A stretch of 64,000 nucleotides of DNA, from assembly GCF_002205675.1 (NCBI RefSeq), contig NZ_NISK01000004.1:248001-312000 (forward strand). Direction: 5' to 3'. Below are positions 24,712 through 34,395 of this stretch, in pieces. The position numbers and the translations under genes are program-made. The notes below the pieces were generated by a model, which saw nothing but the letters and a program-made list of their open reading frames with translations, made no database searches and was not told where the DNA came from. Each line of letters opens with the position of its first letter. Position 1 is the first letter of the stretch. Source of the DNA: Sphingopyxis bauzanensis. Its GTDB lineage: Bacteria > Pseudomonadota > Alphaproteobacteria > Sphingomonadales > Sphingomonadaceae.

Positions 24712-27063
24712 ATGCCGTCCTTTTCGGAGAGCCTCGAAAAGACTCTGCACAATGCGCTGAAAGCCGCATCGGAGCGTCACCACGAATATGCGACTTTGGA
24801 GCATCTGCTCTTCGCGCTGATCGACGACGACCATGCGGCCGAAGTCATGCGCGCCTGCGGTGTTGCGGTCGACGACCTGCAATCGGCGGTCGTTCACTAT
24901 CTCGATACCGAACTCGACAGCCTGAAGGTCGAAGGGCACAGCGATCCGTCGCCGACCAGCGGCTTCCAGCGCGTCGTCCAGCGCGCGATCCTGCACGTCC
25001 AGTCGTCGGGCAAGGATGAGGTGACCGGCGCCAACGTTCTCGTCGCACTCTTCTCCGAACGCGAATCCTATGCGGTCTATTTCCTCCAGCAGCAGGATCT
25101 GACCCGCCTCGACGCGGTCTCCTACCTCAGCCACGGCGTCGGCAAGGGCGGCAAACCCTCGCCGCAGGCCGAGCCCGAGGAAAAGGAAGAGACGAAGGAC
25201 AAGGACAGCGGCGGCAAGAACAAGAAAGAAACTGCGCTCGACCAGTTCACCGTCAACCTCAACGAGAAAGCCAAGATCGGTAAGGTCGACCCGCTGATCG
25301 GCCGCGGTGCCGAGGTCGATCGCACAATCCAGATCCTCTGCCGCCGGTCAAAGAACAATCCGCTCTATGTCGGTGATCCCGGCGTCGGCAAGACCGCAAT
25401 CGCCGAAGGCCTCGCGCGCAAGATTATCGAGGGCGACGTGCCCGAGGTGCTGCTGCCCGCGGTCATCTATTCGCTCGACATGGGCGCACTGCTGGCGGGC
25501 ACGCGTTATCGCGGCGATTTCGAGGAACGGCTGAAACAGGTCGTGACCGAACTCGAAGGGCTGCCGCACGCGATCCTGTTCATCGACGAAATCCACACCG
25601 TCATCGGCGCGGGTGCCACTTCAGGCGGCGCCATGGATGCGTCGAACCTGCTCAAGCCCGCCTTGTCAGGCGGGGTCATCCGCTGCATCGGCTCGACGAC
25701 GTACAAGGAGTTCCGCAACCATTTCGAAAAGGACCGCGCACTGCTGCGCCGGTTCCAGAAGATCGACGTGGTCGAACCGACGCTGGAGGACACGAAGAAG
25801 ATCCTCGCGGGTCTGCGCAGCGCGTTCGAGGCGCATCATCAGGTGCGTTACACCCCCGATGCGATCAATGCCGCGGTCGAGCTGTCAGCGCGCTACATCA
25901 ACGACCGCAAATTGCCCGACAAGGCGATCGACGTGATCGACGAGGTCGGCGCGATGCAGATGCTCGTCGCCCCCTCGAAGCGTAAGAAGACGATCACCGC
26001 CAAGGAAATCGAGGCCGTGATCGCAACGATGGCGCGCATCCCGCCCAAATCGGTGTCGAGCGACGACAAGGCGACCCTCGCCAGCCTGGAGACCGACCTC
26101 AAGCGCGTCGTGTTCGGCCAGAACACCGCGATCGAAGTGTTGTCTTCCGCAATCAAGCTGAGCCGTGCCGGGCTGCGCGATCCCGAAAAGCCGATCGGCA
26201 ACTATCTGTTCAGCGGCCCGACCGGCGTCGGCAAGACCGAGGTCGCCAAACAGCTCGCGTCGATCATGGGCATCCCGCTCCAGCGCTTCGACATGTCCGA
26301 ATATATGGAGCGCCACTCGGTCAGCCGCCTGATCGGCGCGCCCCCGGGCTATGTTGGTTATGATCAGGGCGGGCTGCTCACCGATGCGATCGACCAGAAC
26401 CCGCATTGCGTGCTGCTGCTCGACGAAATCGAAAAGGCGCACCCCGACCTGTTCAACATCCTGCTGCAGGTGATGGACAATGGCCGCCTGACCGACCACC
26501 ACGGCAAGACGGTCGATTTCCGCAACGTCATCCTGATCATGACGACCAACGCGGGCGCCAGTGACATGGCGCGCGAGTCGATCGGTTTCGGCCAGTCGAC
26601 GCGCGAGGATGTGCAGGAAGAGGCGGTGAAGCGCATGTTCACCCCCGAATTCCGCAACCGCCTCGATGCAATCGTCCCCTTCGGCTATCTGCCGCCCGAG
26701 GTTGTCGCGCGCGTCGTTGACAAGTTCATCCTTGAACTCGAATTGCAGCTTGCCGACCGCAACGTCCACATCCAGCTCGACGATGCGGCGCGCGAGTGGC
26801 TGACCGGCAAGGGCTATGACAAGCTGTACGGCGCCCGCCCGATGGGCCGCTTGATCCAGGAAAAGATCAAGCAGCCGCTCGCTGAGGAACTGCTGTTCGG
26901 CAAGCTGGTCCATGGCGGCGAGGTCAAGGTGAAGATGAAGACCGGCGACGACGCCAAGGTCGGCAATCCGCTGGCGTTCGAAATCGTCTCGGCACCGCCG
27001 AAAGCGGGCAAGGGCAAGGCGAAGCCACCCAAGGCCGACAAGGCGAAGAAGGCGGCGGAATAG
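24712..27063 (+). CDS. clpA: ATP-dependent Clp protease ATP-binding subunit ClpA
   Basis: A 783-residue class I Clp/Hsp100 unfoldase that feeds substrates to ClpP. The N-domain (about 1-145) begins MPSFSESLEKTLHNAL. An acidic/Lys-rich linker precedes D1, with Walker A GDPGVGKT, Walker B ILFIDEIHT and later GPTGVGKT in D2. Adaptor ClpS and ClpP are not in this window. The start at 24712 has AAGGAG eight bases upstream; 64 extra residues from 24520 are rejected. The C-terminus has an unusual tail of about 25 residues rich in Lys, Ala and Pro (KAGKGKAKPPKADKAKKAAE) beyond the E. coli end. Confidence 0.95.
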   Translation: MPSFSESLEKTLHNALKAASERHHEYATLEHLLFALIDDDHAAEVMRACGVAVDDLQSAVVHYLDTELDSLKVEGHSDPSPTSGFQRVVQRAILHVQSSGKDEVTGANVLVALFSERESYAVYFLQQQDLTRLDAVSYLSHGVGKGGKPSPQAEPEEKEETKDKDSGGKNKKETALDQFTVNLNEKAKIGKVDPLIGRGAEVDRTIQILCRRSKNNPLYVGDPGVGKTAIAEGLARKIIEGDVPEVLLPAVIYSLDMGALLAGTRYRGDFEERLKQVVTELEGLPHAILFIDEIHTVIGAGATSGGAMDASNLLKPALSGGVIRCIGSTTYKEFRNHFEKDRALLRRFQKIDVVEPTLEDTKKILAGLRSAFEAHHQVRYTPDAINAAVELSARYINDRKLPDKAIDVIDEVGAMQMLVAPSKRKKTITAKEIEAVIATMARIPPKSVSSDDKATLASLETDLKRVVFGQNTAIEVLSSAIKLSRAGLRDPEKPIGNYLFSGPTGVGKTEVAKQLASIMGIPLQRFDMSEYMERHSVSRLIGAPPGYVGYDQGGLLTDAIDQNPHCVLLLDEIEKAHPDLFNILLQVMDNGRLTDHHGKTVDFRNVILIMTTNAGASDMARESIGFGQSTREDVQEEAVKRMFTPEFRNRLDAIVPFGYLPPEVVARVVDKFILELELQLADRNVHIQLDDAAREWLTGKGYDKLYGARPMGRLIQEKIKQPLAEELLFGKLVHGGEVKVKMKTGDDAKVGNPLAFEIVSAPPKAGKGKAKPPKADKAKKAAE

Positions 27064-27065
27064 AA

Positions 27066-27190
27066 CGTGCTCCCCTCCCGCCTGCGCGGGAGGGGCAGCG
27101 AGACTTGCGGGCTTGCCCGCTGGTCGCAGCGGGCAGGGCTTGGCAAGGCTACAGCCCCTCCCCAAACTCCTCCCGCAAGCGGGAGGGATT
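27066..27190. repeat. GC-rich intergenic palindromic repeat
   Basis: Contains CTCCCGCCTGCGCGGGAGG near its left end and CTCCCGCAAGCGGGAGGG at its right end, each a hairpin. It fills the clpA-map gap and may act as a terminator for clpA. Confidence 0.65.
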
Positions 27191-27236
27191 TTAACCGCCC
27201 CTCGCTTTTTCGGCCTCCAGTGAGTATATTGGTCTG

Positions 27237-28076
27237 ATGTACGACTATGTCTCCGTAACCACCGCCGACGCTGGCGCCCCCACCCCCGTCCGCGACGGCA
27301 CCATCAAGCTGCACGACGAGGCGGGCTTTGCCGGCATGCGCAAAGCAGGCCGTCTGTCGGCCGAAATCCTCGACGCGCTGGTCCCCTTCGTCCAGCCCGG
27401 CGTGACCACCGCGGCGATCGACGATCTTGTCCGCACGATGATGCTCGACGGCGGCGGAATCCCCGCGACGCTCGGCTATCGCGGCTTCACGCACAGCTGC
27501 TGCACCAGCATCAATCATGTCGTGTGCCACGGCATCCCCGACGACAAGCCGGTGCGCGAGGGCGACATCGTCAATATCGACGTGACGACGATCATCGACG
27601 GCTGGCACGGCGACACCAGCCGCATGTATCTGGTCGGTGATGTGCCGATCAAGGCGAAGCGCCTCGTCGAGGTTACCTATGAATGCCTGATGCTCGGTAT
27701 CGAGCAGGCAAAACCCGGCAACCGCATGGGCGACGTCGCGCACGCGATCCAGACCCACGCCGAACGCCATCGCTATTCGGTCGTCCGCGATTTCTGCGGC
27801 CACGGACTGGGACAGATGTTCCACGACGCCCCCGAAGTCGTCCACGCCGGGCGCCCCGGCACCGGACCCGAGCTACGCCCCGGCATGTTTTTCACGATCG
27901 AGCCGATGATCAACACCGGAAAATTTGCGGTGAAGATGCTGCCCGACGGCTGGACCGCGGTGACCCGCGACCGTTCGCTATCGGCGCAATTCGAGCACAG
28001 CATCGGGATCACCGAAACCGGCTGCGAGATTTTCACCGCGAGTCCGAAGGGCTTGAACGCGCCACCTTGGGCCTGA
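27237..28076 (+). CDS. map: Type I methionyl aminopeptidase
   Basis: A 279-residue methionine aminopeptidase that removes the initiator Met from nascent proteins, using two metal ions. The catalytic His is in GYRGFTHSCCTSINHVVCHG (near 81-100), metal ligands include the two Asp of NIDVTTIIDGWHGD (about 114-127), the His of CGHGLG, and Glu residues in FFTIEPM and FEHSIGIT. The length and motif order fit family members. The first 25 residues are a variable extension. Monocistronic, between two palindromic repeats. Confidence 0.93.
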   Translation: MYDYVSVTTADAGAPTPVRDGTIKLHDEAGFAGMRKAGRLSAEILDALVPFVQPGVTTAAIDDLVRTMMLDGGGIPATLGYRGFTHSCCTSINHVVCHGIPDDKPVREGDIVNIDVTTIIDGWHGDTSRMYLVGDVPIKAKRLVEVTYECLMLGIEQAKPGNRMGDVAHAIQTHAERHRYSVVRDFCGHGLGQMFHDAPEVVHAGRPGTGPELRPGMFFTIEPMINTGKFAVKMLPDGWTAVTRDRSLSAQFEHSIGITETGCEIFTASPKGLNAPPWA

Positions 28077-28096
28077 TCGAAACAGCGGTTTACACT

Positions 28097-28182
28097 TCGT
28101 CATCCCGGACTTGATCCCGGAACCACGACTTCCGATGCCGCGCTGGCCTTGGTGCACCTTGGATCAAGTCCGGGGTGACGAT
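28097..28182. repeat. Palindromic repeat with CGTCATCCCGGACTTGATCC arms
   Basis: The left arm (28097-28117) and right arm (28161-28181) pair at 20 of 21 positions, with a 43-base loop. It lies between map and the PQQ dehydrogenase gene. This type of element (CCCGGACTTGATCC) is common in alphaproteobacterial intergenic DNA. Confidence 0.8.
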
Positions 28183-28275
28183 AAGAGGGAGCCCACATTC
28201 TCCCTTGCACGCGCGCCCTATCGCGCGCAGACTTGACGTTAACGTCAAGCATAGGCGTCGAACGGGAGAGCATGA

Positions 28276-30459
28276 ATGGCGAAACGGGTCTTGAAGGCCG
28301 CGCTGCTGAGCTGCGCGGCGCTGGCATTGGCGGCGTGCAACGCATCGAAGAATGAGAGCATCACCGGCGGATCGCTCGACGATGCCGAAAAGGCCAGCGA
28401 GACCCTGCTCAAGACCGGTGGCAATGGCGACGACTGGGGCGCGATCGGTTTCAATTACGACGAACAACGCTTCAGTCCGCTCACCGACATCAGCGAAAAG
28501 AATGTGGGCGAACTCGGCATTGCCTGGACCGCCGACCTAGAAGACGCACGCGGGCAGGAAGCCACCCCCGTCGTCGTCGACGGCGTGATGTATGTCACCC
28601 ACGCCTGGTCAAAGGTCAGCGCCTGGGATGCCGCGACCGGCAAGCCGCTGTGGAAATTTGACCCCAAAGTCCCCGGTGAGAGCGCGGTCAATGCCTGCTG
28701 CGACGTCGTCAACCGCGGCGTTGCGCTGTGGGGCGAAAAGGTTTTCGTCGGGACGATCGACGGCCGCCTGATCGCACTCGACCGCAAGACCGGCACGGAG
28801 GTGTGGTCGACGCTCACCGTCGACCCCGCAAAGCCCTACACGATCACCGGCGCGCCGCGCGTTGTGAAGGACATGGTGCTGATCGGCAACGGCGGCGCCG
28901 AATTCGGGGTGCGCGGTTATGTCACCGCTTACGAAGCCGATACCGGCAAGGAACGCTGGCGCTTCTACACCGCGCCGAACCCGACCAAAGCGAAGGACGG
29001 CGCCGCGTCGGACGAAATCTTTGCGACCAAGGCCAACGCCACCTGGTCCGACACGGGCGAGTGGCAGACCTCCGGCGGCGGCGGCACCGTGTGGGACGCC
29101 ATCGTGTACGACAAGGATCTCGATCAGGTCTATCTGGGTGTCGGCAACGGCAATCCGTGGAACCACGGCACGCGCTCGAACGGCGAAGGCGACAACTGGT
29201 TCCTCTCGTCGATCGTCGCGCTCGACGCCTCGACCGGCGCCTATAAATGGCACTATCAGGAAACGCCGGGCGAGACGTGGGATTACACCGCGACCCAGCC
29301 GATCATCCTCGCCGAGCAGGCCGTGAACGGCACCCCGACCAAGGTGCTGTACCATGCGCCGAAGAATGGCTTTTTCTTCACCATCGACCGCACCAACGGC
29401 AAGCTGATCGACGCCAAGCCCTTCGTCGACGGGATCAACTGGGCCACGGGCTACGACCTCGCCACCGGGCGCCCGATCGAAAATCCTGAGGCGCGTTTCT
29501 ACAAGACCGGCAAGCCCTTCATCGCGATCCCCGGGGCGCTCGGCGCGCATAACTGGCACCCGATGAGCTATAATCCAGCGACCGGGCTGGTCTATATTCC
29601 GGCGCAGCAGATCCCGCAGGGCTATCTCGCCGACATGAATGAGCTCGACAAGCGCAAGGTGCTCGGCTTCAACGTGGGGACCTCGCTCACCGGCACGCTG
29701 CTCCCCGACGACAAGGCGGCCTTCCGCGCCGCGGTCGCCGCGACCACCGGGCGCCTCGTCGCCTTCGACCCGCGCACCGGTAAGGTCGCCTGGGCGGTCG
29801 ATCATCCCGCGGCGTGGAATGGCGGCACGATGACGACCGCGGGCAATCTGGTGTTCCAGGGTACCAGCCTCGGCCGCTTCCGCGCCTACACCGCCGACAC
29901 CGGCAAGCAATTGCTCGACCTCGACATGCAGTCGGGCATCGTCAGCGCGCCCTCGACCTTTCGCGTCGACGGCATCCAGTACGTCGCCTTCATGACGAGC
30001 AAAGGCGGCGCTTTCCCGCTCGTCGCCGGGGTTGCAGGCGGTGCCACGCGCAAGATCCCGAACATCCCGCGGCTGGTGGTGCTCACGATTGGCGGCACCG
30101 GCAAACTGCCTGCGCCGCCCACAACGACAACGCTGGCGTGGGACCCGCCGCCGATGACCGCCAGCGCGACGCAAGTCATGGCGGGCAAGGCGCAGTTCGG
30201 GCGCTATTGCATGGTCTGCCACGGCGACAGCGCGATCGGCAACGGCTTCACCCCCGACCTCCGCGTCTCGGGCACGCTGGCCAATGCCATGGCATGGAAG
30301 GGCGTGGTGATCGAGGGCGCGCTGAAGGATCGCGGCATGGTCAGCTTCGCGAAAGTGCTCACGCCGCAGGACGCCGAAGCGATCCGCGCCTATGTCATCG
30401 AACGGTCGAACTGGACCAAGGCGAATCTCGCCCACAGCGCGGCGCCGATGGGCCGGTAA
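28276..30459 (+). CDS. PQQ-dependent alcohol dehydrogenase with C-terminal cytochrome c (quinohaemoprotein)
   Basis: A 727-residue lipoprotein (lipobox LAAC, Cys21). Residues about 45-590 form the eight-bladed PQQ propeller with the characteristic vicinal disulfide Cys141-Cys142. The catalytic Asp is D336 in WDYTA; residue +2 is Thr (T338), not the Asp that marks lanthanide-dependent enzymes, so a calcium-dependent enzyme is predicted. A cytochrome c domain with CMVCH follows near residue 635, passing electrons to a periplasmic acceptor. Type II quinohaemoprotein ADH oxidises alcohols to aldehydes. No PQQ biosynthesis genes lie in the window. Confidence 0.92.
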   Translation: MAKRVLKAALLSCAALALAACNASKNESITGGSLDDAEKASETLLKTGGNGDDWGAIGFNYDEQRFSPLTDISEKNVGELGIAWTADLEDARGQEATPVVVDGVMYVTHAWSKVSAWDAATGKPLWKFDPKVPGESAVNACCDVVNRGVALWGEKVFVGTIDGRLIALDRKTGTEVWSTLTVDPAKPYTITGAPRVVKDMVLIGNGGAEFGVRGYVTAYEADTGKERWRFYTAPNPTKAKDGAASDEIFATKANATWSDTGEWQTSGGGGTVWDAIVYDKDLDQVYLGVGNGNPWNHGTRSNGEGDNWFLSSIVALDASTGAYKWHYQETPGETWDYTATQPIILAEQAVNGTPTKVLYHAPKNGFFFTIDRTNGKLIDAKPFVDGINWATGYDLATGRPIENPEARFYKTGKPFIAIPGALGAHNWHPMSYNPATGLVYIPAQQIPQGYLADMNELDKRKVLGFNVGTSLTGTLLPDDKAAFRAAVAATTGRLVAFDPRTGKVAWAVDHPAAWNGGTMTTAGNLVFQGTSLGRFRAYTADTGKQLLDLDMQSGIVSAPSTFRVDGIQYVAFMTSKGGAFPLVAGVAGGATRKIPNIPRLVVLTIGGTGKLPAPPTTTTLAWDPPPMTASATQVMAGKAQFGRYCMVCHGDSAIGNGFTPDLRVSGTLANAMAWKGVVIEGALKDRGMVSFAKVLTPQDAEAIRAYVIERSNWTKANLAHSAAPMGR

Positions 30460-30466
30460 TATCCCG

Positions 30467-30605
30467 ATCCTCCCTGTGAGGACGTCATGGGGAGGTGGCA
30501 GCGGCGTAGCCGCTGGCGGAGTGGGCCATGGCGTGACGTCGCGGCCCCTCCGCCAGCGCCTGCGGCGACAGTCCCGCTCCCCATCGCTGCGCGACAAGGA
30601 AGGAT
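30467..30605. repeat. Long palindromic repeat, family D copy 1
   Basis: About 139 bp beginning near ATCCTCCCTGTGAGGACGTC and ending near CCCATCGCTGCGCGACAAGG. Related copies occur at 38776-38907 and 47191-47325. It sits between the PQQ dehydrogenase and glnB. Confidence 0.8.
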
Positions 30606-30716
30606 ATGGTACGAACCTGCCACTTTTTTAGGCACTGCATCGCACCCGTTGCTCACCCCTTAAGCAACCGCGCAACATCGTGTCACAAATCTTACCGAAA
30701 GCTTGCGATTCGCCAA

Positions 30717-31182
<466 letters not shown>

Positions 31183-31253
31183 GACATCCGCTCCCCACCC
31201 TGTTCAACGAAACCGGCCGAGCCGGTCATCATCGCAAGAAGGAAGTTCAGACC

Positions 31254-32666
31254 ATGGCTACGAAGCCCAAGGATATCATCGCCCGGATCAAGGAAAACGA
31301 CATCGAGTGGGTCGACCTGCGCTTCACCGATCCCAAGGGCAAGTGGCAGCATCTGACGATGTGCGCCGGTGTAATCGACGAAGACGCGCTCGAAGACGGC
31401 CTGATGTTCGACGGCTCGTCGATCGAGGGCTGGAAGGCGATCAACGAGTCCGACATGATCCTGATGCCCGACCTCGACGCGGTCTATGACGATCCCTTCT
31501 CGGCGACCCCGATGCTTGTCATCTTTTGCGACATTGTCGAGCCGTCGACCGGCGAAGGCTATGCCCGCGATCCGCGCACGACGGCCAAGCGCGCCGAGGC
31601 CTATGTTGCCTCGACCGGCGTCGGCGACACCGTTTATGTCGGCCCCGAAGCCGAATTCTTCATGTTCGACGATGTTCGATTCGAGACCGGCTACAACAAG
31701 TCGGGGTTCGAGATCGACGACATCGAACTGCCGACCAACACCGGCCGCAGCTATGAAGGCGGCAACCTCGCCCACCGCCCGCGCGCCAAGGGCGGCTATT
31801 TCCCCGTCGCGCCGGTCGACAGCGCCGTCGACATCCGCGCCGAGATGGTGTCGACGATGCTCGAAATGGGCCTGCCCTGCGACAAGCACCACCACGAAGT
31901 CGCCGCCGCGCAGCATGAGCTTGGCCTGACCTTCGGCACGCTGACGCAGACCGCCGACCGCATGCAGATCTACAAATATGTCGTGCATCAGGTCGCACAT
32001 GCTTATGGCAAGACCGCGACCTTCATGCCCAAGCCGATCAAAGACGATAACGGCAGCGGCATGCACACCCACATCTCGATCTGGGAAAAGGGCAAGCCGC
32101 TGTTCGCGGGTAACGGCTATGCGGGCCTTAGCGACATGTGCCTCTATTTCATCGGCGGCGTCGTCAAGCATGCGAAGGCGCTCAACGCCTTCACCAACCC
32201 GACCACGAACAGCTACAAGCGTCTCGTCCCCGGTTTCGAAGCGCCGGTTCTGCTCGCCTATTCGAGCCGCAACCGCTCGGCCTCGTGCCGTATCCCTTAT
32301 GGTGCGGGCGCCAAGGCGAAGCGCGTCGAATTCCGTTTCCCCGACGCGATGGCCAATCCGTACCTCTGCTACTCGGCGCTGCTGATGGCGGGCCTCGACG
32401 GCATCCAGAACAAGATCCACCCGGGCGATCCGATGGACAAGAACCTCTATGACCTGCCGCCCGAAGAACTTGCCGAAGTCCCGACCGTCTGCGGCAGCTT
32501 GCGCGAGGCGCTCGACGCGCTGCTTGCCGACCATGACTTCCTGCTCAAGGGCGACGTGTTCACCAAGGATCAGATCGAAGCCTATGTCGAGCTGAAGTGG
32601 GACGAAGTATATCGCGTCGAACAGACCCCGAGCCCGGTCGAATTCGACATGTACTACAGCGCCTGA
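31254..32666 (+). CDS. glnA: Glutamine synthetase type I
   Basis: A 470-residue GSI-beta glutamine synthetase that forms glutamine from glutamate, ammonia and ATP. Hallmarks: [10 protein letters not shown] near 50, GPEAEFF near 129, HxHxS-type GMHTHISIW near 267, NRSAS/CRIP near 340 and the adenylylation Tyr399 in [10 protein letters not shown], which makes it a target of GlnE. Same transcript as glnB. A strong terminator follows the stop at 32692. Confidence 0.97.
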   Translation: MATKPKDIIARIKENDIEWVDLRFTDPKGKWQHLTMCAGVIDEDALEDGLMFDGSSIEGWKAINESDMILMPDLDAVYDDPFSATPMLVIFCDIVEPSTGEGYARDPRTTAKRAEAYVASTGVGDTVYVGPEAEFFMFDDVRFETGYNKSGFEIDDIELPTNTGRSYEGGNLAHRPRAKGGYFPVAPVDSAVDIRAEMVSTMLEMGLPCDKHHHEVAAAQHELGLTFGTLTQTADRMQIYKYVVHQVAHAYGKTATFMPKPIKDDNGSGMHTHISIWEKGKPLFAGNGYAGLSDMCLYFIGGVVKHAKALNAFTNPTTNSYKRLVPGFEAPVLLAYSSRNRSASCRIPYGAGAKAKRVEFRFPDAMANPYLCYSALLMAGLDGIQNKIHPGDPMDKNLYDLPPEELAEVPTVCGSLREALDALLADHDFLLKGDVFTKDQIEAYVELKWDEVYRVEQTPSPVEFDMYYSA

Positions 32667-32691
32667 TCCGCAAGGGTCAGCGACGCCAAGG

Positions 32692-32726
32692 AAGGCGCCA
32701 GGTTCGGGGGAACCGGGCGCCTTTTT
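32692..32726 (+). terminator. Rho-independent terminator of glnBA
   Basis: AAGGCGCC-A-GGTTC, GGGG loop, GAACC-GG-GCGCCTT followed by TTTTT. The stem has two stacked perfect arms. It separates glnA from the convergent membrane gene. Confidence 0.9.
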
Positions 32727-32749
32727 TGTTCCTTCGTCCAACGAAAGCG

Positions 32750-33418
32750 CTAGCGCGGCGCCATCATCCCGCGCCATCCCGCGCCTGCAAAACAGGCGAA
32801 CAGGAGCGATCCGAATGCGACCGACACCAGATCGAGCGGGTGCGGCCCGGCGGCCAGCCCCACCGCGGCGGCGCCGCCCCAGATGATCGCGATCAACAGA
32901 AGAAGATTGCCGGTGATCGCGGATATTTCGACCATCAACTGGCGCCACAGCTCGTCAAAACCCCGCCACATCCACACCGATATCGCCGTAAAGCCGACCA
33001 GAACCGTCAGCAGAATGCAGAAAGCGAGCGCTGGGGTGACCAGCGCCGCAACGCCCGCGGCGTCAGCCGCCGCCGCATGCGCCAGCAACATGACCGCTGC
33101 GCCCAGAATCAGGCAGCCGACAGCGCTGCCAGCCATGTTCGCGCGCTCCTCGACGATTTCTTCGGCATCGGCGACGTTGAGCAGCCGCTGGCCGAACAGA
33201 CGCGGCGCTACCGTTCCGATCCCGACGAACACCCCCATCAGTGCATAAACCAGCCCGATGCCGAACAGGATGATCGACGATCCCGTCCAGTCGAAACCGC
33301 CCTGCCCCTCGACCAGCTGCAACCCCGCGAACATGCCTCCGGCGCCCGCCGCCGCGCCGATTGCCGCCTGCATCGCCATCTTGCGCCATCCGGCGGCCTT
33401 GCTTGCCTGCGTCGTCAT
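32750..33418 (-). CDS. Integral membrane protein, partner of a small XRE regulator
   Basis: A 222-residue protein with about six hydrophobic segments: about 17-35, 47-66, 97-113, 123-146, 165-188 and 195-212. The N-terminus is basic and a cytoplasmic loop at about 70-95 (RLFGQRLLNVADAEEIVEER) is charged. No catalytic motif recognised. It follows the XRE gene by 4 bp, so the two are one operon. Small HTH regulator plus multi-pass membrane partner is a common arrangement, but I cannot name the pair. Confidence 0.75.
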   Translation of the reverse strand: MTTQASKAAGWRKMAMQAAIGAAAGAGGMFAGLQLVEGQGGFDWTGSSIILFGIGLVYALMGVFVGIGTVAPRLFGQRLLNVADAEEIVEERANMAGSAVGCLILGAAVMLLAHAAAADAAGVAALVTPALAFCILLTVLVGFTAISVWMWRGFDELWRQLMVEISAITGNLLLLIAIIWGGAAAVGLAAGPHPLDLVSVAFGSLLFACFAGAGWRGMMAPR

Positions 33419-33422
33419 CCCG

Positions 33423-33629
33423 CTACTCCTTCGCCGTCCAATGATCGATAAACAGCTCGCGCACTTCGAGGGCGAACAGCCCCGCCATGCGGAGCGCGAG
33501 CGGCAGGCTGGGATCGTATTTGTCGGTTTCGACCGCGTTGATCGTCTGGCGCGATACCCCCAGGCGCCGGGCCAATTCGCCCTGGCTCCACCCCGCCGCT
33601 TCGCGATATTCGCGGACCCGATTTTCCAC
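33423..33629 (-). CDS. Small XRE-family (Cro/CI type) regulator
   Basis: A 68-residue stand-alone helix-turn-helix protein (MENRVREYREAAGWSQGELARRLGVSRQTINAVE). The HTH at about 13-34 is followed by a hydrophobic C-terminal segment (LFALEVRELFI), which may dimerise. I start at a GTG at 33629: GGGAG lies five bases upstream. A longer frame to 33713 runs through the promoter and operator repeats and is rejected. It should autoregulate through the two palindromes in its promoter. Operon with the downstream membrane protein. Confidence 0.8.
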   Translation of the reverse strand: MENRVREYREAAGWSQGELARRLGVSRQTINAVETDKYDPSLPLALRMAGLFALEVRELFIDHWTAKE

Positions 33630-33644
33630 AGCCACTCCCTTGCC

Positions 33645-33695
33645 TGTCAAGAGCTCTTTACAGCGAGGCGCCTGGCCTGTCAAACACTCTTTACA
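33645..33695 (-). promoter_or_regulatory. Promoter and twin operators of the XRE gene
   Basis: On the minus strand TTGACA (33678-33683) and TAAAGA (33655-33660) are spaced by 17 bases: a near-consensus sigma-70 promoter. Two near-palindromic 18-mers, TGTCAAGAGCTCTTTACA (33645-33662) and TGTCAAACACTCTTTACA (33678-33695), 33 bp apart, lie over the -10 and -35. They are probably binding sites for the XRE protein, making an autoregulated switch. Confidence 0.72.
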
Positions 33696-33769
33696 TGCGA
33701 AAGCGGCAGCCATTGACGCTTTGGTAAATCGCCATCGCTATACTGACTCCGCTTTTCAGGGGGATCCCG

Positions 33770-34288
33770 ATGCTACGCTCCACAGTCTTGGTTGCCTTCA
33801 TGCTGCTGACCGCGAGCTGCGGCAAAATAGCCGAGCTGGCAAACCAGACTCGCACGGTCGCGGCGCCACGCGAAGAGGTGTTTGCGAAAATGTTTGGCGA
33901 TGGCAGCGCCTTTACCGGGATGCCGCTGGTGACCAACGGCGGATCGACGCGCCTCTATGAGTTGGTCGCCGAAAAGCGCGATCCGGGTTTCGAGAAGATG
34001 GTCCCCGATGAGCGGCCCGACGCCTATAAGATCAAGATAGCGGTCGCGATGGAAATCCCCCGCGAAGCGCATCTGATCTACAACGTCGATGACGGCGCGC
34101 TTATAACGGGGCTCAAATTCACCTTCGAAGAGCTGGCGCCCGATCGCACCCGCGTCGATTTTGCCATCGACGACCTGGCCGGCGACGGTGCGAAAGGCTT
34201 GACAGTCAATCGTGTGGTCCTGCGAAAAATCGCGCAAGAGGCACTGGGCAAGCTCAACGATTTCGACGAGGCCAAAGAGCCCGACTGA
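33770..34288 (+). CDS. Lipoprotein of unknown function
   Basis: A 172-residue predicted lipoprotein with lipobox TASC and Cys17. The mature part has an alternating charged pattern with a FTFEELAPDRTRVDFAIDDL segment near 120-140 that resembles a beta-rich SRPBCC-like domain; I cannot confirm a family. Divergent from the XRE regulator. A 107-bp gap separates it from the sugar dehydrogenase. Confidence 0.72.
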   Translation: MLRSTVLVAFMLLTASCGKIAELANQTRTVAAPREEVFAKMFGDGSAFTGMPLVTNGGSTRLYELVAEKRDPGFEKMVPDERPDAYKIKIAVAMEIPREAHLIYNVDDGALITGLKFTFEELAPDRTRVDFAIDDLAGDGAKGLTVNRVVLRKIAQEALGKLNDFDEAKEPD

Positions 34289-34395
34289 CGCCGCCCGGCG
34301 CAAGGACTCTATGGTAAACCGCCGGGGTTGCCGCCGCAATCGACCCGTGGCAGGTTGCGAGCGGGGTGGCTTTGATCGCGAAAGGCAGTTTGGCC

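Noticed and set aside
28609-30597. A 662-codon minus-strand frame across the PQQ dehydrogenase
   Set aside because: Antisense shadow of a gene with unmistakable motifs.
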